From: Bryobacterales bacterium KBS 96
Lineage (GTDB): Bacteria > Acidobacteriota > Terriglobia > Bryobacterales > Bryobacteraceae
DNA length: 64,000 bases
NCBI GenBank assembly: GCA_000381625.1
Contig: KB906767.1
Location: 1,094,629-1,158,628, forward strand
Direction: 5' to 3'
The position numbers and the translations under genes were made by a program. This document shows positions 59,722 to 64,000 of the stretch, one piece after another. Below the pieces are notes generated by a model. It was not told where the DNA came from. It was given only the letters and a program-made list of their open reading frames with translations, and searched no databases. The first letter of the stretch is position 1, and every line of letters begins with the position of its first letter.

Positions 59722-62402
59722 CTACTTTACAACGGTCGCAGTCGTCGTTACCCATAGCTTGTCTGGAGTGCCGTCCTTGATGGTATCGGCCGCGAGCGAC
59801 ACGACGACGTTCTGACCGGCCGCGACGTGCGTCAGGCTGCTGCGGTCGAAGATAGCGACCATCGTGCTTCCGTCGGAAGAAAATGCCGTTATCAGCGCAG
59901 GCGCCGCCTCGAACCGGACGTTGGTGATATTCAGGTTCAACAGACTGTACCGCGCCGGGACGGTCAACTCCGCGGCGACGAGACCGCGCGTGCGGCGCAA
60001 GTTGATTGTTCTCGGAAACAGCCGCAACCGGAGGGGCGGGGCATGACGTTCAGGTCCACTGTCGCCTCAAGCGGAGTGTCTGCAGAGGAGGTTCCGACGT
60101 GGACGGTATAGCTGCCCGGGGGCATCACCCAGTTACCATCAGCCCAAGTCCCCTTCGGGTTGGGCCGGAAGTACGATAGCGGATGATTGGGGGCCGCCGA
60201 GTCGATGTTGATGGTGACCGACTGGCTGGCGCGCCCGGCATCAGATCGACTTTGTGGAAACCGACCAGCCGCTTGGACGGCTCACCCGCCACGAGCGGCA
60301 ATGTGAGATAGACCTGCGATGCCTCGCGGCCGCGCCTGCTACCGGTGTTGGTGATCGTGTACTCGACCGTCAATACGGCGTGGCCCGTCGCCGAGTTTAC
60401 GCTGGGAACTACTGAGAGACCGCTGTACTCGAACGTCGTGTAGGACAGGCCGAACCCAAACGGGAACACCGGCTCCACATTGTTGGCCTCATACCACCGG
60501 TAGCCCATCTGCAAGTTCTCCGTGTAGTGGCCGACGAGTTGGTCGACACTGGGTGTCCCAGTGACTCCTGGACCGCCGGGCTGTCCATTGTCCTCCCGCA
60601 CGCCGGGATACTGGGCCTCGGTGGCGTAGCCCGCCTCCCGTGCGGTGTTGCCAAAGGTGACCGGCAGCTTGCCCGACGGTGAGATGATGCCGAACAGCAC
60701 TTTCGCCACCGCATCACCGTCGTCCTGGCCCGGAAACCATGCCTCCAGAAGTGCGGGCGCCTTGTCCAGCCACGGCATGAGCACCATGCCCGAGGTCTTC
60801 AGGACAACGACAGTATTCGGGTTCGCTGCGAGGATTGCCGGGACCAGCGCCTCCTGGTCCGTTACAACGGGACCGTCGCCAGTCGAAGGGCAGTCCTCCT
60901 CATCTTCAGGAATGCACGGGTCTTGCTTGGGGTTCCTGGCGGGGACCACCGGCAGGGAGAGAGTCGGTAAGTCTCTGGTCTCGCGCGGCGTGTCGCCCAC
61001 CATGACGATGGCAACGTCCGACCGCCGGGCAAGAGCAACAGCGCTGCGGATATCGGAGCCGTCGTTGTACGTCACCATCGCAGTGGCGCCGATCTTCGCG
61101 AGCGCGTTCCTTAGCCCCTGCTGCGGGGTGACCGTGAATGACGGGGGCGAAACGACCGTAGTGAGTTCCGCCGGGTTCCCGTTACGAGGCGGAAGCGTAG
61201 CCATGCCCGCGAACCATTCGGCGCCGATGAGCGCGACGGACCTGATGTCGTTCCCTAGCGGCAGGAAATTACGATCGTTCTTGAGCAGGACGATGCCCTC
61301 TTCGGCCGCTCGCCGTGCCACCGCGGCGTCCGCCGCAAAGTCGGTGGGCAGGAATCGGTTGTAGGGATTGTCCAAGTAACCGAATTCAAACATCTTCAAG
61401 TACCGCGGTCTGAGCAACTCGTCGATGTCAGCCTCGGCGATCTCCCTCGACGCGAGAGCGGCCATGACGTTGTCGGCCGAATAAAACTTGGGCTTCGCGT
61501 CGAGTTCGATCGACACACGACCGATGATTGACCCCACCGTGCTGTGGAGGGCTCGCCGGTCGCTCTCCACGTAGCCGTCGAACCCCCACCGCTGCCGCAA
61601 AGTCTGGACCAGCAGATCCTGGTTCTGACACGCCCACTCGAAGTTGACGTCGGGGTACGCGCACATCAACGATGCGGCGTCACCATTCCTGATCGCCATC
61701 TCGAACGGCAGCAGATACGGCTCATGCATGGCTCGACTCGGAACTCTGACCGCCTTGTCCATCGCTCGAGTTGGCCCCCCTCGTCGTCGTTGGCCGCGAA
61801 GTGCTTGATCATTGCGTGGGTGCCGCGAGATTGGATGCCCTTCACCACCTGCGTCGTGATCACGCCAGCCAGGTACGGGTCCTCCGACATGTACTCCTGG
61901 GCTCGTCCCGTGTAGGGATGGCGGATCAGATTGAGGCCGGGACCGAGCAACACCTGGTGTGCGAAGTTCCGAGATTCCTGGCCTAAGACTGCGCCCCAGG
62001 CGAAGTTGAGCGCGCGGTTGAACGTTGCAGCTCCCATTGTGCCGGACGGAAAACCGGTTGCGGTCGGCTCAGGAACGCAGTCGCCACCCCTAACGCCGTT
62101 GCCGCCGTTAATCTCCCGGAACGTCGGGATAGGAGCTTGGGAATGCCCTCAATATGGCGTCCGAGGGCTGTGAATCCGCAACCCGGCAATTCCGTGTTGG
62201 GAGACGGAAGGACTGCAATCTGCTCGATCTTATCGTCCAGGGTCATCGCGCGGAGCAGCAGTTCGGTGCGTACCTGCGCCGTAAGTCCCGTGTCCATCCA
62301 CGGCAGTTGTTGGCCGAAACCTGGCTGCGAGATCAGACCGATAGACAGCGCCAACGCCGCCATGTTTGGCAGCATCGAGCCGAGAATGCGACGCTTTGTC
62401 AT
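59722..62402 (-). pseudogene. GH3 glycoside hydrolase broken by four frameshifts
   Basis: Starting at ATG 62402 (AGGGGGAG upstream), a signal peptide (ALALSIGLISQPGFGQ) is followed by a beta-glucosidase-like family 3 enzyme. Reading across frames gives continuous family sequence: EINGGNGVRGGDCVPEPTAT, LGPGLNLIRHPYTGRAQEYM, GDAASLMCAYPDVNFEWACQ, RWGFDGYVESDRRALHST (nucleophile Asp), then RRAAEEGIVLLKNDRNFLPL, SGKLPVTFG, VFPFGFGLSYTTFEYSGL and a final beta domain. The shifts lie near 62139, 61777, 60230 and 60036; each is repaired by adding one base, and three are in G or C runs. About 890 codons in total match a normal GH3 length. It is either a recent pseudogene or a run of sequencing deletions. 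Confidence 0.88.
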
Positions 62403-62979
62403 TTCTACTCCCCCTTCAATTTGAGTTGGTTGCCGGCGAATAAATCTCGTTAAGAAGCAGCCGTCCCGGTATGTTCTGTAGAGATAGCCTTAAGTAATAA
62501 GTTACAAAAACTTAGTTATGTCAGTTTAGCTTCCTTCTTGGCATCGGAATCGGATTCCGGATCTTGCACGAAGACGCGTTTAACTGGGCAGTGTGGTCCG
62601 GCTCCCATACAGTGATCTACCCCGCCAGTATCGTAATATCGGGTGAATTAGACGGGTTTCAGCCCGGCATTTCCATGGCGCCGCGCTTACTAGCAGCTTG
62701 ACGCTTACGAGGAACGCAAGATACTCAAACAATGGCGGTGCACGATAACACCGCCCCGCCTGGATAGCAGAGACATCTGCATCCTCTTCTCCGGCAACTT
62801 AGTTACTCTGTATAATTCATTACTCTGTACACGGCGCGCAGTGCATCTCTTCGCGGATTGCCACTCCGTCAATCGCGCCGCGTGATTATGCCGTACTGAG
62901 TATGCTTGGAAATGCACTTACGTACAAGTCTTGTTGGATCGTGTTACGGTTATTCCTCGCATCGTGTCTATCTACACAG

Positions 62980-62999
62980 CGAAGTTCCGGGGAACTTCG
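62980..62999. repeat. Perfect 20-bp palindrome
   Basis: CGAAGTTCC and GGAACTTCG surround two G. It lies directly before R1 copy G1. It could be an operator or part of an element end. No neighbouring gene start uses it within 500 nt. Confidence 0.55.
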
Positions 63000-63004
63000 G
63001 GATT

Positions 63005-63058
63005 GAAGACGTCCGCTCCCTCACGGTCGCGGTTCGGTGCAGGCAGCCGGACTTCTTC
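63005..63058 (+). repeat. R1 repeat, copy G1
   Basis: The clearest full R1 copy: left arm GAAGACGTCCG, core CTCCCTCACGGTCGCGGTTC, GGTGCAGGCAGC, right arm CGGACTTCTTC. The arms are reverse complements at 9 of 11 positions, so the unit can fold as a 54-bp hairpin. An extension CGTCACCTTTGG follows. Confidence 0.88.
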
Positions 63059-63087
63059 GTCACCTTTGGTTGGTGGCCCACTCGGTT

Positions 63088-63141
63088 GAAGACATCCGCT
63101 TCCTCACGATCGCGGTTCAGTGCAGGCAACCGGACTTCTTC
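63088..63141 (+). repeat. R1 repeat, copy G2
   Basis: A second full copy, 83 bp after G1 and also 54 bp long: GAAGACATCCG, CTTCCTCACGATCGCGGTTC, AGTGCAGGCAAC, CGGACTTCTTC. The tandem pair differs at seven or so positions, so it is not a very recent duplication. Confidence 0.88.
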
Positions 63142-63573
63142 ATCCGATTCTGGTGGCTGGCAGACGATGGCCAATTCCACTTACTTAAAGCTAAGCACGG
63201 TGACAGAAAGCGCAGAAATTGAGCAGAGTCCCTAAGTAGAGTTGTTCGTAGATTCAGCAGGCATCGAAGAGCCGCTCAAAACCGCTTTCTGGCGCGCGCT
63301 GCTCAGTTCCGAGATGCCACGACCTACAGGGAGTCTCTCTGCCGCAATACGCGTTTTTCGTATTTACAAACAGCCGTGCTAAGGACCCGGGAAGAAACCG
63401 GGACGACTCACTTGATTCAATCGAGCTTCGCGATTGGCGCCTTACGCTTCGGCTCGGAACCGGCATTTGCACCAAATTGAACAGCAATGTATCTGAGCGG
63501 TTTTTAGCATCGGCAACGCTTTCGAAAGCAGAGACTCGCACGCACTCCGCAAGCTTGCTACCATGACACGTCG

Positions 63574-64000
63574 ATGCTATTTGATTGTGTTGTCACTCAG
63601 TTTGCGAATGAGCAGTTCGGACCCGGCATTCAGGTCAAAATGGTTCCGCTGCGCGGCGGCCTGGAATCTCCTGGAATCATGCGGGCCGACGTACGCAGAC
63701 AGGGCGCGCGGGTCGGCTCATTCGTCGCCAAGCCTTTATTGGGAGCGAGCACGCGTGAGTTGCACGTCTACCAGCTACTGGAGCGGACAGCGCGCCAGCG
63801 CATGGCTCCAGCATTGCTCGGGTGGCACGCAGGCCAAGACCAGGAACACATATTCCTGGAGTGGGTTGCGGGACAAAGCCGGTGGCCATGGCGTAATTTC
63901 GATTCGTTGGCCCTGGTGATCGAGCAATTGGCGAGTCTGCACGGCGCAAGCGCAGAACCGGTGGAGGCCGCACTGGCCGAATGGGATTATGAAGCGGAAC
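63574..64000 (+). CDS. Aminoglycoside phosphotransferase-like kinase (N-terminal part, runs off the window)
   Basis: An ATG at 63574 opens a frame to the window edge (142 codons). The start LFDCVVTQFANEQFGPGIQV is followed by PLRGGLESPGIMRADVR and SFVAKPLLGASTRELHVYQL: the glycine-rich strand turn, catalytic Lys and Glu of the APH/choline-kinase N-lobe. Next come APALLGWHAGQDQEHIFLEW (hinge) and LASLHGASAEPVEAALAEWD. Such kinases act on sugars, choline or antibiotics; no specificity is evident. The catalytic loop (HGD-x4-N) is past the edge. The frame is the only one of the three with family resemblance. Confidence 0.75.
   Translation, partial: MLFDCVVTQFANEQFGPGIQVKMVPLRGGLESPGIMRADVRRQGARVGSFVAKPLLGASTRELHVYQLLERTARQRMAPALLGWHAGQDQEHIFLEWVAGQSRWPWRNFDSLALVIEQLASLHGASAEPVEAALAEWDYEAE

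Larger units (their letters stand above)
62403..63573. other. Long non-coding, AT-richer stretch
   Basis: No convincing gene is seen in this 1.17-kb region on either strand. Composition is visibly less GC-rich between 62440 and 62960 than elsewhere. It includes a short direct repeat TTACTCTGTA (two copies near 62812 and 62830), a 20-bp palindrome at 62980, and two R1 copies at 63005 and 63088. It may be a worn remnant of a transposed segment; no transposase sequence is recognisable. Confidence 0.6.

Noticed and set aside
62980-62999. Palindrome as a LexA-type SOS box
   Set aside because: The inner part reads GTTCC-GG-GGAAC, which does not match the known LexA patterns, and no SOS-type gene starts nearby.
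63563-63919. Plus-strand frame starting at 63563 (118 codons)
   Set aside because: It is out of frame with the kinase gene, which shows APH-type motifs; this one has no domain resemblance.

Overview
The window reads as chromosomal DNA from an Acidobacteriota member, most like the Solibacter/Bryobacter group. This is inferred, not proven. The signs are high GC, an Oar-type TonB receptor with a carboxypeptidase-regulatory domain, two oversized TolC proteins, Tat-exported Gfo/Idh and enolase-superfamily enzymes, a heme-c/sulfatase-modifying fusion, many secreted propeller or FG-GAP proteins, and dispersed GC-rich intergenic repeats. Housekeeping anchors (lysS, pyrE, truA, nth, rpoD, dnaG, two tRNAs) show a core chromosome, not a plasmid or phage.

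Layout. 1-6.5 kb: start of a TonB receptor, a sugar-acid dehydratase divergent from its probable regulator (IclR-type HTH fused to a LacI-type sensor, with two matching palindromic operators), a zincin-like protein with a 59-residue partner, and a sugar porter. 6.6-9.6 kb: tRNA-His, an integrase remnant, tRNA-Leu, a secreted HNH protein, a SpoIIE phosphatase and repeats. 9.8-13.6 kb: an operon for a Tat-exported oxidoreductase, a cytochrome/FGE-like fusion and ApbE. 13.8-19.4 kb: sulfotransferase plus repeat protein, alpha/beta hydrolase, GT2 transferase overlapping a sugar epimerase, and a LuxR-type regulator. 19.5-25.4 kb: IS256 and IS110 remnants, a secreted propeller protein with an S55 (SpoIVB-type) protease, and a cytochrome c. 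25.5-36 kb: DUF6807 protein, sugar transporter, carboxylesterase, the overlapping lysS-lolE-glycosyltransferase operon, and ugd.

36-64 kb: a BtuF-like protein behind a long leader with an intrinsic terminator, tandem TolC genes, pyrE-truA, nth, the dnaG-rpoD cluster, ABM monooxygenase/Fe-ADH, a glycosyltransferase, a guanidinium exporter, an FG-GAP protein, ribokinase, membrane and TPR proteins, an MFS exporter, an MhqO/MhqD-like pair, a GH3 glycosidase broken by four frameshifts, and the start of an aminoglycoside-phosphotransferase-like gene at the right edge.

Many genes fit uptake and breakdown of plant or microbial polysaccharide (TonB receptor, GH3, carboxylesterase, galactonate-type dehydratase, sugar porters, ribokinase) and envelope glycan building (ugd, GT2, epimerase, PMT-like transferase, sulfotransferase). 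No CRISPR array, prophage or complete mobile element was seen. The strongest signals not explained by genes are: (1) an imperfectly palindromic intergenic repeat family, here called R1, whose copies all lie in one orientation; (2) a second inverted-repeat family, R2; (3) a pair of GTTTC-N7-GAAAC sites; and (4) a structured leader ahead of the BtuF-like gene.
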